Below are positions 8,221 through 16,732 of a stretch of 32,054 nucleotides of DNA, one piece after another (position 1 is the stretch's first letter; the number at the start of each line of letters is the position of its first letter). The position numbers and the translations under genes were made by a program. The notes below the pieces were generated by a model. It did not search any database. It saw only the letters and a list, made by a program, of their open reading frames with translations, and was not told the origin of the DNA. The DNA comes from Lentisphaerota bacterium (lineage in GTDB: Bacteria; Verrucomicrobiota; Lentisphaeria; Victivallales; Victivallaceae), in the NCBI GenBank assembly GCA_015061885.1, contig SUVS01000034.1, positions 1 through 32,054 on the forward strand, given 5' to 3'.

Positions 8221-10059
8221 ATGGATATAAGCAAGATCACCAATGATTTAAGCAATATAAAATTCCGGCAGAATGTCAACTATTTTCAGCTTACCACGCT
8301 GGGAGTCGGTTCAGCGGCTCCGCTGGTGGCAGATGTGGAAGATGATGAAGAACTTTCTGAACTTTTGCAATATACTCACGCCAACGGTATAAATATTTTT
8401 CTCATCGGCGGCGGCAGTAACCTTGTCGGTTGCGATGAGCCTTACAACGGCGTGATCGTCCGGCTGAAGGGCGAATTTACCGCCATGAGTTGCGACGACA
8501 CCGGCCGTCTGGTTGCCGGGGGCGGGGCAAAACTGCCGGAAACAGTGAAATTCGCCGCCGTCAAAGGCTTCGGCGGCATGAGCAAACTTGCCGGTATTCC
8601 GGGTACAGTCGGCGGAGCTTTACGCATGAATGCGGGAGCCAACAACACGCTTATAAGCGATAAACTCGTGCGTCTGCGTGGGTTTTATCACGATGGGACG
8701 GCATGGGCAAGCGAAGCAAAAAATATTGAATGGCGTTACCGTTCTTCGGGCATACCAGAAAATGTTATCGTTACGGCCGCAGAATTTCAGCTTGCCGCCA
8801 GCACTCCGGAACAGGAAGAACTGCTGGTGCAGAGCGAACTCGTTGCCCGTCGCCGTAAAGAACCCGCCGGACGGACTGCCGGGTGCATATTCCGCAACCC
8901 CGGGGCGGCTGACCCGGCCGGTAAACTCATTGATCTTGCCGGACTCAAAGGCAGTGTTGCCGGAGCAATGTATGTAAGCAGTGAACACGGCAATTATCTG
9001 GTCAACAAAGGCGGTGCCAGCGAAAAAGATTTCATTGCTCTTGCCGGAAATGTCCGCAAAAGTATTGCTGAAAAGTTCGGACTTTATCTGGAGCTGGAAG
9101 TAAAATTCATCCAACCTGAAAATACTGCAAAGATTTACGAACAGGCTGTCGCACCTTCGGTGGCAGTATTCATGGGCGGCGACAGCTCCGAACGCGAAGT
9201 ATCGCTCCGCAGTGGTGCGGCAGTCGCCAACGCTCTGCGTAACGGCGGCTACAAAGTCGGAACCTTTGATTTGAAGAAGCTGGAGATCCCCGCCGGGGCG
9301 GAAAAGTTTGATATTATCCACCCGGTACTGCACGGCGGCTGGGGCGAAGGCGGAGCTTTGCAGAAACTTATGGAAGAACACCATCTGGAGTTCATCGGTT
9401 CCGGCAGTGAGGCTTCGGAACTGGTGATGGACAAACTCAAGACCAAAGCCCGGTTGAAAAAACTCAATATGCCCACGGCTCCGGACTGGACGATCACTGC
9501 AGAACACCTGAACACGCCCCCCGCAGATATGACTTTTCCGGTAGTGGTCAAAGTGCCGTGCGAAGGCTCTACTGTGGGGATCGAAAAAATCGACGATCTT
9601 GCCGCGTGGCAAGCCAAGCTCCCGGCACTGCTTGAGCAAGCCGGTGAACTGCTGGCAGAAAAATTCATTGCCGGCCGGGAGTGTACAGTGCCGGTGGTGC
9701 TCGGTCAGGCGATGACAGTCGTGGAGATCCGTCCTCCCGGTGGATTTTACGATTACGATGCCAAATATATTTACGCTAACGGCCATACGGAGTATTTCTG
9801 CCCGCCGGTGCGGATTTCTTCAGAAGAACAGAAAATGCTTCAGGCACTGGCAGTAAAATTTTATTGTGAATTCAACTGCCGCGACCTGGTGCGGGTGGAT
9901 TTTATCATCGGCGATGATGATAATGTGCCGTATATTCTTGAAGGCAACAGTCTGCCGGGATTCACCGCTACCAGTCTGGTACCGAAAGCGGCGGCATGTA
10001 TGAATATAAGTTTTGAACGGTTGTGTGCCTCGCTGGTAACAGCACATATCAAAAAATAA
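8221..10059 (+). CDS. murB-ddl: Fused MurB (UDP-MurNAc dehydrogenase) and D-Ala-D-Ala ligase
   Basis: A 612-residue bifunctional protein for two cytosolic steps of peptidoglycan precursor synthesis. Residues 1-297 are MurB, which reduces UDP-GlcNAc-enolpyruvate with NADPH and FAD: 'IGGGSNLV' (FAD pyrophosphate, 62-69), 'GIPGTVGGALRMNAGA' (125-140), the catalytic Arg in WRYRSSG (171-177), 'GCIFRNP' (221-227, Cys at the proton-donor Ser position, a known variant) and the catalytic Glu region 'LELEVKF' (290-296). Residues about 313-610 are Ddl, an ATP-grasp ligase: GGDSSEREVSLRSG (319-332), 'LHGGWGEGG' (370-378, Gly in place of the usual Asp of GEDG), 'FPVVVKVPCEGSTVG' (439-453), 'YDYDAKY' (510-516) and 'YILEGNSLPGFT' (571-582) with metal ligands E574 and N576. 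Both halves keep most key residues. A linker of about 15 residues joins them, and the reading frame is continuous. An AAGGGCGG ribosome-binding site precedes the ATG. Confidence 0.95.
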   Translation: MDISKITNDLSNIKFRQNVNYFQLTTLGVGSAAPLVADVEDDEELSELLQYTHANGINIFLIGGGSNLVGCDEPYNGVIVRLKGEFTAMSCDDTGRLVAGGGAKLPETVKFAAVKGFGGMSKLAGIPGTVGGALRMNAGANNTLISDKLVRLRGFYHDGTAWASEAKNIEWRYRSSGIPENVIVTAAEFQLAASTPEQEELLVQSELVARRRKEPAGRTAGCIFRNPGAADPAGKLIDLAGLKGSVAGAMYVSSEHGNYLVNKGGASEKDFIALAGNVRKSIAEKFGLYLELEVKFIQPENTAKIYEQAVAPSVAVFMGGDSSEREVSLRSGAAVANALRNGGYKVGTFDLKKLEIPAGAEKFDIIHPVLHGGWGEGGALQKLMEEHHLEFIGSGSEASELVMDKLKTKARLKKLNMPTAPDWTITAEHLNTPPADMTFPVVVKVPCEGSTVGIEKIDDLAAWQAKLPALLEQAGELLAEKFIAGRECTVPVVLGQAMTVVEIRPPGGFYDYDAKYIYANGHTEYFCPPVRISSEEQKMLQALAVKFYCEFNCRDLVRVDFIIGDDDNVPYILEGNSLPGFTATSLVPKAAACMNISFERLCASLVTAHIKK

Positions 10060-10074
10060 AGGAGTGTGAAATTT

Positions 10075-10545
10075 ATGAAAAACAGCTTTATTCTGTTCTG
10101 TTTCAGCGTGTTGGGTATAATTTTGAGCGGTTGTGCGGCTACTTCGCCGGAATATTACGAAGAACTCAATGAAAAAGAGCGTGCCGCATTGCTGCATACC
10201 GCCCGGGCATTGGCATTGCGTGGCGATGCAGTGCCAACGCATTTGCGTAACGCATTTGTAAAACTTGCTCCGCACGAAAGAATCGTTTACGACGGCAACA
10301 AACGCGGCAAAGCCGCTTTCCGCTGGGAGATTTACGAAAGGAAAACGCAAAACAGCCGTCTGACCCAGCGTGATGTAAATCCATACTGGGTGATGGTTTA
10401 TGCCATCGGCGATTTGCGTGATCCGGCATGGAAACTTTCTCACGCCAATCAGGATGGGGTGGTAAATAACGATCAGCAGACTCCGCCACAACGGCAAACT
10501 CCCCAACGGAGCCGTAAAATCCAACAGGTGCGTTATAAGAGATGA
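10075..10545 (+). CDS. Small lipoprotein of unknown function
   Basis: A 156-residue predicted lipoprotein. The signal peptide 'MKNSFILFCFSVLGIILSGC' ends in the lipobox LSGC, with Cys as the lipidated residue. The mature part (CAATSPEYYEELNEKE...) is hydrophilic with a helical first third, and the tail is rich in Gln, Arg and Pro. No family is recognised. I chose the ATG at 10075 because the GGAG ribosome-binding site at 10061-10064 is too close to the upstream GTG at 10066. It follows the MurB-Ddl gene by 15 nt, so it is probably the last full gene of the operon and acts in the envelope. Its stop overlaps a 26-codon ORF (ATGA). Confidence 0.8.
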   Translation: MKNSFILFCFSVLGIILSGCAATSPEYYEELNEKERAALLHTARALALRGDAVPTHLRNAFVKLAPHERIVYDGNKRGKAAFRWEIYERKTQNSRLTQRDVNPYWVMVYAIGDLRDPAWKLSHANQDGVVNNDQQTPPQRQTPQRSRKIQQVRYKR

Positions 10546-10622
10546 TTCAAAAACCGCTCCCGACAGCACTTGTTGTTTGTCCCAATAACTACTGGCTGGA
10601 GCTCCTGCCCGCCAAACGGTAA
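10542..10622 (+). pseudogene. 26-codon ORF coupled to the lipoprotein, possibly a gene remnant
   Basis: An ATG at 10542 overlaps the lipoprotein stop (ATGA) and reads MIQKPLPTALVVCPNNYWLE and six more codons to TAA at 10620. The hydrophobic 'TALVVCP' strand looks like the first beta-strand of a Rossmann-like domain, so this may be the 5' stub of a deleted gene. It is too short to assign. The region to its right is decayed (see the sigma-factor fragment). Confidence 0.3.
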
Positions 10623-10764
10623 GTTTATTTTACGGATGAGCTTGACAGCCAATAAACTGCAAGAGGATGATGTATCGATTTTTCGCAGGAAAGTACAGCA
10701 TTATGGGACTTTTCTCTACTACGGTTTTACAATCTTGATTTTTCAAGTATTTTGATGTTTTTTT

Positions 10765-10800
10765 ATCATCCGGAAAGATGTTAAAATCTTTCCGGATGAT
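10765..10800 (+). terminator. Perfect 15-bp hairpin ending the cdsA operon
   Basis: Arms atcatccggaaagat (10765-10779) and atctttccggatgat (10786-10800) are perfectly complementary around the loop gttaaa. A T run precedes it and a moderately T-rich stretch (acctttatttatt) follows it on the + strand, so termination of the rightward operon is the likely use. It also lies between convergent genes. Confidence 0.55.
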
Positions 10801-10808
10801 ACCTTTAT

Positions 10809-10922
10809 TTATTCGTATTCTTCCGGAAAATCACGCAGATATTTTCTTATTCTGTGTGTTCTTGATCTGATTGTTCCCTCCGGGCAATTTAACAGCTGGG
10901 CAATTACCTTAATATGTATTAC
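10809..10922 (-). pseudogene. 3' remnant of an ECF-type RNA polymerase sigma factor
   Basis: On the minus strand, directly after the stop of the debranching enzyme gene, a frame reads KVIAQLLNCPEGTIRSRTHR followed by IRKYLRDFPEEYE and a TAA at 10809-10811. This matches the second helix-turn-helix of sigma-70 region 4 (family pattern IAxxLxCPxGTVxSRxxRARxxL). No sigma-like sequence precedes it: going upstream, the frame runs into the debranching enzyme gene and loses similarity within a few codons. There is no plausible start codon or ribosome-binding site. It is therefore a truncated gene end, about 35 codons, left by a rearrangement or deletion. Confidence 0.7.
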
Positions 10923-13900
10923 AAGCGTAAAAGTTTTGCCACCCGGTAGAATTCGCTTACGCTCCAGGCTTGTGCCGCACAGCCGCCCCAGTTGTGCGGA
11001 TAATCACCATCGGCGACTTCCGGCAGTTGCCCCGGACAACCGTCATTGAAATATTGTGAACTGGATTTGAGCAAAGCTCTGGCGGCATCCAGCACCTTAT
11101 CGCCGCCGGTCTGATAAAACGCTTCCACATAGCTTGGGAACGGCCAGCACCAGGCAGTTCCGTTATGGTATGCAACCTTGCGTGAAGTATCTTCCGCACC
11201 GCAATAATGCCCGATATACGGATAATCGGGGTTATTCAGCAATCTGCCGTGCAGTTTTACCGGCAGCGGCGGTATCACCTGAAAATTCCCCAGACTGCGT
11301 ATCGCTCCGGGAATCACCAGTTTTCCACAGCTTTCAACAATGCACTTTCTCATTTCTTCATCATTCACCGCCCCCAGGGTAACGGCAAAAAGAGCATTGG
11401 GCCGCACGGCATTATCCGGCACGGCTCCTGCGGCGGGCGTATCCGGCAAAGCGTGCAGACAATCGCTGAAACGCCCGTATTCCGGCAGATAAAAATACTC
11501 TTTTATGGAATTGGCGGTCTGCACGGCACCGGCTTGATAATCACTGTTGTACACTGCAAGCATATTCTGCAAAGCAAACCACAATGCCTGTATCTCGATC
11601 GGATACCCTGCCCGCGGCGAACCTGCCGGATAGTTGGTATCCATCCAGCTGTAATGCGGCGGACTGTAAATCAGATTGCTTTCTCTATCGGCAAAGCTCC
11701 CGTTGCCGGTTCCGCATTTATAATAATGAGCTATTGACTCAACAATATCCAGTACCGGACGCTTTTTTGCTCCCGCCGGAACTGAAAGTATTTCGCTTGA
11801 ACCGGTGGCTTTTATGTAGTCGGCTATTGCCACAGCCAGCCAGAGCGGGGCATCGCTGGTTTCGCGGTTGGAGTCATTATCTCCCCGGATCATATTGGGT
11901 ATGGTGCCGTGCTTTTCAAAGCCGGCAAATTGCAATATGACATCCCGTGCTTCGTCCAACATTCCGGCGGCGATCATCCCCCGCAATACGATAAGTGTAT
12001 CTCTACCCCAATCCAGAAACCACGGGTATCCGGCAATGACCGTGCGGTATTCGTTGCGTTTGACCACAAAAGTTTTGAGCGAATTTTCCGCCACTTCCAT
12101 TATATCCCCGGCGGCAGGGAAGCGGTCAGTCATGGGATATTCGGCTTGAACTTCAGGCAGTGGAACCAGTGCTGTAAGCGTATTGGTCTGACCGCCGCAA
12201 AGTAAACCGGAAAAATATCCGGGACTGAACAGATCGCACTTATTCTCCAAACCGTAATAGCTTTCCAGCGGCAGTTCGGTCATATATTTCCACTCATCTT
12301 CGCGGTAAAAGCGGGAGCTGTCCATAGTTACAGCAAGCTGATTTCTGCCGGGAGTGAAAACAAATCCGTTCTCCACTGCCTCAACTGCCGCCGGAAAATT
12401 GCTTTCGGCTCCGGCGTAGGCCTTGGTTACATTGTGGTTGTCGCGGTCGTCAATATCGCACCGCACGATCAGTTCCACGGGTATATTATCTGCCAGCAGC
12501 CGCGTATTGCCTCCTGCCGGACGGCGGCGGAACTCCAATATACAACTGTTGGCATTAAAAGCAAATCTGCCGGTTATATCCAGTTTGACTGCCTTGCCCT
12601 GACCTACGGGGACATCAAATTCCCAGCGGGCAAGATTGCCCGTTCCACAGCGGAAACAACTCTGCACGGCAAAGTTCACTTCCTGCGAAAAACCGTTCAA
12701 AACCAGCCACACCCGGCACCGGCTCAGCAATACCCGGCGGTCAATGGGGTAATCAGAGTTGAGGTTTGCCGCCAGCAGAGCATCATATTTGCTGACCAGT
12801 TCGCCCCAACGGGCAGGCACTTGCATATAACCGCCCAGATCGTTTACGCCCAAAGCATGACGAGGCGGGCCGGATTTCAGGTCTTGAGCAGTAAAGTGCA
12901 GTTTCACCGTTTCGCGGTCGTCATCGCTAGTCAGATACCGCACATGACTCTGTCGGCGGACGATTTGGTTTTCTTCAAAAACCGTCATTTCCAGCACCGG
13001 ATCATTTTCCGGAATATCGTCTGCATCAAGCGGCGAAAACAACGCAAAATAATCATGATCGCTCAAACGCACAGAACGCTCGAACCGCAAAGTTTTTTCG
13101 CCGTCTTTAAGCTCGGCACGGAATGAGTGTTTACTGCGGATGACCAGACACCACCCCGGCGGCACCATGACCAGACGGTTGGTATCAATTTTGTCGCAAA
13201 ACTCCGCCACCGCCCGGCCGCGGAAAATATTTTTCCAATCAATGCTTTTATCTGCCAGCATATCTTTTACAGAACCATCAAGCGGGATTTTTGCCGCCAG
13301 CAATGCTTTGCCCAGCGATAATTCCAATTTCTGCTGACGGATCAACTCCGGAGTACGGAAAGGACTTTTCAGTTCATTATCCACCATATTGAGGTATTTT
13401 TTATCGGCGGCAAGCAACCGGGCTTCGCCCGGAGCAAGCCGGACAAGGTATTCGCCGTTGACGACTTCAAACTTTACAGCACCGGAACCGAGCAGATCAC
13501 AACATTCATCAATTTTTCCCGGCAGCCAGTCCGCCGGAAATTGCACCGTTGAACTGTTGCGGCAATCCAGATTTATCAAACCAAGAACCGGTTCGCCGGA
13601 ACGTTTGCGGTGGATCGCCAACGCCTGATCGGCAGTGTGATTGCACCAGCGTTTTTCCGCTCCGGCGTAAAAAGCTCCGTGCAGTCGCATAATACAGTGC
13701 AAACGCTGTAAAAAATCCACCATATTGTGTTCAGAGCCCCAGTTGAGCGAACGGTCTTCATGCACATCGACTTTTTCTTTGGCAAACCACTCCACGCCGT
13801 TGGTAAAACCGAATGCTCCGGCATCGCACATAAAAGCCATCAGGGCACAACGCATCACGGCAAAAGTTTCGCCGGAAGCGGCAAGGCGGTTGTTGTCATG

Positions 13901-15154
13901 GGTTTCGGCAAAATTTATCAGAGTACCGGCAGTGGAACTTATCATATCGGCATAAGCGGAATAATTTTCCACCTCACTGCGGCTGTAATTCTGAAAAAGC
14001 TCCGAATACGCCCAGTCCAGACCGCAATCTTTCAGCAATACAGTCTGTTTATCCTGCGGGCCGCCCAGACCTTCGAGCATAAAAACCGTATCGGGGTACT
14101 CACTGCGTACCTTTGCTTCGATATAACGCCATGCCTCCACAGGCAGCATATACCCGGCATCACAACGGAACCCGTCAACGCCTTTTCTGCACCAGTACAG
14201 AAACACTTCCGCCATATACATTTGCACAGCTTTACAACTGTAATCGAGCTTGCACAGATCTTCCCAGATGATTCCCCATGCTCCCGGCGACTCAATGCGT
14301 TTATTCCCCGGATCGCGGACAAACCACTCCGGGTGTTCGGTCTGCAAACGGCTTGCCCAACCGGTGTGATTAACGGGTATATCCAGAAAAATCCTGCCTT
14401 TGCGGGCGTGTACGGCATCGACCAGCTCGCCAAACTGCTCCAGCGGCGTGGCACATTCATCGAACTCCGCCAACGCCGGATCGACTGCAAAGTAATCCAG
14501 CACCGCAAAAGGACTGCCGAACCTGCCCATTCTGCCGTAAACTGTCGGCACCGGGTGGATGGGCAGCAGCTGCAATATACGCGAACCGAGCGTGCCGAAG
14601 ATAAAATCCAGCTTCTTTTTCAAATCGCGGAAAGTCCCGGAAGGCGGAATAACAGTATAATTTTCCTGATCGAGTTTGCGGATAACATCATCATTTTCAT
14701 TAGCTTTGGCTCCACAGTTTCTGCCGAACTGCCGGACAAAAGCTGTGTACATAAGATTGGCTCCGAAGTTATCCGCCGCTTCGACTTTGATCTTGAGATT
14801 TTCGCCATTGCCCCAGAGCAATGCCCCGTTTTCCGCATCCGGTGCAAAGAATGGTTTCAGCTCAAAAACGCCGGTTTCGGTCAGAATCAGATCAAGTTCA
14901 AAAGATTTTCTGTCAAGGGCTTTAAGTTCCAGATCGTGCCAATCCCTGCCGACGCTCCGCTGATTTTTTTCCACCTCATTGATGATCTCTTTGCGGCGGA
15001 TGGCACTCATACCTATATTGGTACGCAAAAAGGCTCTGCCTCCGGGAAAAGGCTCGCTGTTGCGGAAGAAAAATTTTACACACTCTCCGGCATAAAATAT
15101 ACGCCGCGAATCTGTCAAACCGAATTCAAGCATAGCACCGTCAAACCATATCAA
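10919..15154 (-). CDS. Two-domain glycogen debranching enzyme (GH13 plus GH133)
   Basis: A 1411-residue protein with the plan of eukaryotic-type glycogen debranching enzyme: a 4-alpha-glucanotransferase-like half and an amylo-alpha-1,6-glucosidase half. After an N-terminal beta-domain (about 1-130), the GH13 barrel (about 135-500) shows 'QLLPIHPVPTVYGRMG', IFLDIPVNHTGWAS, GVDGFRCDAG with nucleophile D332, VFMLEG with acid/base E361, and FAETHDNN with the HD pair at 419-420. A long middle region (about 590-1010) without clear motifs leads to the GH133 (alpha/alpha)6 domain (about 1015-1405), with 'AGYPWFLDWGRDTLIVLRG', 'TSDAPLW' and 'GYPIEIQALWFALQN'. The listed start is a TTG overlapping the upstream stop (TTGA); an ATG at 15133 is an equal alternative, and neither has a strong ribosome-binding site. 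It likely mobilises stored glycogen in the cytosol; no signal peptide is seen. Confidence 0.92.
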   Translation of the reverse strand: MIWFDGAMLEFGLTDSRRIFYAGECVKFFFRNSEPFPGGRAFLRTNIGMSAIRRKEIINEVEKNQRSVGRDWHDLELKALDRKSFELDLILTETGVFELKPFFAPDAENGALLWGNGENLKIKVEAADNFGANLMYTAFVRQFGRNCGAKANENDDVIRKLDQENYTVIPPSGTFRDLKKKLDFIFGTLGSRILQLLPIHPVPTVYGRMGRFGSPFAVLDYFAVDPALAEFDECATPLEQFGELVDAVHARKGRIFLDIPVNHTGWASRLQTEHPEWFVRDPGNKRIESPGAWGIIWEDLCKLDYSCKAVQMYMAEVFLYWCRKGVDGFRCDAGYMLPVEAWRYIEAKVRSEYPDTVFMLEGLGGPQDKQTVLLKDCGLDWAYSELFQNYSRSEVENYSAYADMISSTAGTLINFAETHDNNRLAASGETFAVMRCALMAFMCDAGAFGFTNGVEWFAKEKVDVHEDRSLNWGSEHNMVDFLQRLHCIMRLHGAFYAGAEKRWCNHTADQALAIHRKRSGEPVLGLINLDCRNSSTVQFPADWLPGKIDECCDLLGSGAVKFEVVNGEYLVRLAPGEARLLAADKKYLNMVDNELKSPFRTPELIRQQKLELSLGKALLAAKIPLDGSVKDMLADKSIDWKNIFRGRAVAEFCDKIDTNRLVMVPPGWCLVIRSKHSFRAELKDGEKTLRFERSVRLSDHDYFALFSPLDADDIPENDPVLEMTVFEENQIVRRQSHVRYLTSDDDRETVKLHFTAQDLKSGPPRHALGVNDLGGYMQVPARWGELVSKYDALLAANLNSDYPIDRRVLLSRCRVWLVLNGFSQEVNFAVQSCFRCGTGNLARWEFDVPVGQGKAVKLDITGRFAFNANSCILEFRRRPAGGNTRLLADNIPVELIVRCDIDDRDNHNVTKAYAGAESNFPAAVEAVENGFVFTPGRNQLAVTMDSSRFYREDEWKYMTELPLESYYGLENKCDLFSPGYFSGLLCGGQTNTLTALVPLPEVQAEYPMTDRFPAAGDIMEVAENSLKTFVVKRNEYRTVIAGYPWFLDWGRDTLIVLRGMIAAGMLDEARDVILQFAGFEKHGTIPNMIRGDNDSNRETSDAPLWLAVAIADYIKATGSSEILSVPAGAKKRPVLDIVESIAHYYKCGTGNGSFADRESNLIYSPPHYSWMDTNYPAGSPRAGYPIEIQALWFALQNMLAVYNSDYQAGAVQTANSIKEYFYLPEYGRFSDCLHALPDTPAAGAVPDNAVRPNALFAVTLGAVNDEEMRKCIVESCGKLVIPGAIRSLGNFQVIPPLPVKLHGRLLNNPDYPYIGHYCGAEDTSRKVAYHNGTAWCWPFPSYVEAFYQTGGDKVLDAARALLKSSSQYFNDGCPGQLPEVADGDYPHNWGGCAAQAWSVSEFYRVAKLLRL

Positions 15155-15846
15155 TCGTCGCTTCTGCCGCCGAGCAAGCCGGAGCGGATCAGGTAATAAA
15201 GCAGCGTAAGCAAAGCACTTACCGCACTTGCCACATAGGTCATAAATGCCGCATTGAGCACTGCACCGGCAGAAGCGGCCTCACCGCGGGAAACGATTCC
15301 GGCAGAAACCATAAGTTTTTTGGCTCGGCTGCTGGCGTTATATTCCACCGGCAGTGTTACCAGCGTAAACAGCACCGCCAGACTGAAAAGCACGATCCCG
15401 ACAAGGATCATACTCTGACTCTGAAAAAGAAACCCCAAAAGCAGTATAAAGTAAGAAGCACTGCTGCCGAAGTTTGCCGCCGGAACCAACGCACTGCGCA
15501 TAGCCAGCGGGCCGTAATTGGTGGCATGCTGAATGGCGTGTCCCGCTTCGTGACAGGCCACGCCGATGGCCGACAAACTGCTGCTGGAATAAACCTGATC
15601 GGAAAGCCGCAAAGTATGACTGGTGGGGTCGTAGTGGTCGGTAAGCATACCGTTTACATGTTCGATCGTAACATTGTAAATACCGGCTGTTTCCAGCAGA
15701 CGCCGTGCGGCTTCCGCCCCGGTCATACCGCTGGCAGAAGCCACGCGGGAGTATTTATTGAAAGTCGTAGTGGTAAACAAACTCGCCAACCCGGCAAGAA
15801 TCAACCCCGGCACCATAAACAAAAGATAAAGCGGATCAAAAAACAT
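15151..15846 (-). CDS. Membrane zinc metallopeptidase (YugP-like, Zn_peptidase_2)
   Basis: A 231-residue inner-membrane protease-like protein of the YugP/Zn_peptidase_2 family. The order is an N-terminal helix (LYLLFMVPGLILAGLASLF), 'FNKYSRVASASGMTGAEAAR', 'DHYDPTSHTLRLSDQVYSS', the metal site GVACHEAGHAIQHA with the HExxH-type HEAGH, a central pair of helices, and the distal 'LPVEYNASSRAKKLM', where the Glu is a likely third ligand. The start at 15846 is fixed by a full AAGGAGG ribosome-binding site; an upstream in-frame ATG at 15894 would place that site inside the coding region. The stop overlaps the start of the debranching enzyme gene by 4 nt, so the two are translated together. The substrate is unknown. 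Confidence 0.9.
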   Translation of the reverse strand: MFFDPLYLLFMVPGLILAGLASLFTTTTFNKYSRVASASGMTGAEAARRLLETAGIYNVTIEHVNGMLTDHYDPTSHTLRLSDQVYSSSSLSAIGVACHEAGHAIQHATNYGPLAMRSALVPAANFGSSASYFILLLGFLFQSQSMILVGIVLFSLAVLFTLVTLPVEYNASSRAKKLMVSAGIVSRGEAASAGAVLNAAFMTYVASAVSALLTLLYYLIRSGLLGGRSDD

Positions 15847-15945
15847 ATAAAAAACCTCCTTGAATGATGCTGCCGGCAAAAGTATGCTGCTCAAAGGCAG
15901 GGCTGGACTTCTGGCAACTGCACCCTTAAAATTAAACTCTCCGGT

Positions 15946-15973
15946 AATTTAGCACATTTTTGCTACTGTGCAA
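15946..15973 (-). promoter_or_regulatory. Candidate sigma-70 promoter for the metallopeptidase operon
   Basis: On the minus strand TTGCAC (15968-15973) and TAAATT (15946-15951) are separated by 16 nt, giving a leader of about 90 nt before the ATG at 15846. Apart from this, the 318-nt gap 15847-16164 shows only weak short hairpins, for example tgccg-tcttc-cggca at 16113-16127 downstream of recX; I see no gene in it. Confidence 0.4.
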
Positions 15974-16164
15974 ACCCGAAACGCACCGGCAAAGAGTTAT
16001 ATTTATAAAAATAGACCGCAAATCAGATATTTTGTTATTTTTCAGGTAACTTTTTGCAGGAGAGTATGGAAAAATATATGAGGGCATGAGAACAGAGTAC
16101 CTTGCCGCCAAATGCCGTCTTCCGGCAAAAGTATTTGCAAGTTGCCATCACACAGTCGTTCGCC

Positions 16165-16680
16165 TTACAACTCATAATTCAGCGAAGGTTCGCTGTCAAG
16201 TGTTTCATAGATGGTATCAAGAGCAAAGCCCCGGTTGGCTAAAAAACGGAATGCTTTTTCGCGGCGTTTCCGCCAGTCCGGTTCGTTTTTCCAACTGGCA
16301 AGTTTGCTTTGCAGAGCATTTTTGCAGGCGTTTTCTTCGTCGGGAGCTATGGAGGCAAGAGCTTTTTCGGCGGCTTCGCCGGTCAAACCGTGGCGGTAAA
16401 GCTCCTGGGCTATCCGGCGTGAACCGCGGCCGCGGCTGCTTTGACTGCGGGCAAATTCTCCGGCAAGTGCTTCGTCGTTGACCAGATTGTATTCGCGGCA
16501 TTTATTGATTACATCTTCAATATCTGCGGCGGGATAATGCAGTTTATTGAGTTTTTCCCGCAACTTGTTTTCGCTGTACCATTTTACATCCAGCCAGCGT
16601 AAAGTTTGCTCCCAGGCTGAAACATCTTTACGGGTTTTGCGGGTCTTTTTTATTGGATTGTCCGGAAAATTTTCTTGCAT
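16165..16680 (-). CDS. recX: Regulatory protein RecX
   Basis: A 171-residue all-helical RecX-family protein, a modulator that binds RecA filaments and limits recombinase activity. The recognisable core runs from 'WYSENKLREKLNKLHYPAAD' through IEDVINKCREYNLVNDEALA to 'FARSQSSRGRGSRRIAQELY' and RHGL, which is the classical RecX 'Y.dD..fA..w...r...k.G...I..eL...Gi' layout. A Lys/Arg-rich N-terminal extension of about 20 residues precedes it. The start is supported by AAGGAG. It is divergent from the operon ending in dinB, so two genes tied to DNA damage responses share one 52-nt intergenic region. recA is not in the window. Confidence 0.85.
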   Translation of the reverse strand: MQENFPDNPIKKTRKTRKDVSAWEQTLRWLDVKWYSENKLREKLNKLHYPAADIEDVINKCREYNLVNDEALAGEFARSQSSRGRGSRRIAQELYRHGLTGEAAEKALASIAPDEENACKNALQSKLASWKNEPDWRKRREKAFRFLANRGFALDTIYETLDSEPSLNYEL

Positions 16681-16732
16681 TTGATTACTCCTTATGCTAA
16701 TTTACTGCAAGTTTTAAATAAAGGCAAATTTT

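Noticed and set aside
8620..9786. 388-codon frame on the - strand
   Set aside because: Antisense to the MurB-Ddl fusion; no start signal or recognisable domain.
10570..10755. 61-codon frame after the lipoprotein
   Set aside because: No ribosome-binding site, internal to the decayed zone, and overlaps the coupled 26-codon frame; no recognisable content.
13727..15196. 489-codon frame on the + strand
   Set aside because: Antisense to the GH13 half of the debranching enzyme, whose catalytic motifs prove the opposite strand is coding.
15847..15894. Longer N-terminus for the metallopeptidase from ATG 15894
   Set aside because: It would put the strong AAGGAGG ribosome-binding site inside the coding region; the ATG at 15846 fits much better.
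16086..16481. 131-codon + strand frame over recX
   Set aside because: Antisense to recX, which has a clear ribosome-binding site and family pattern.
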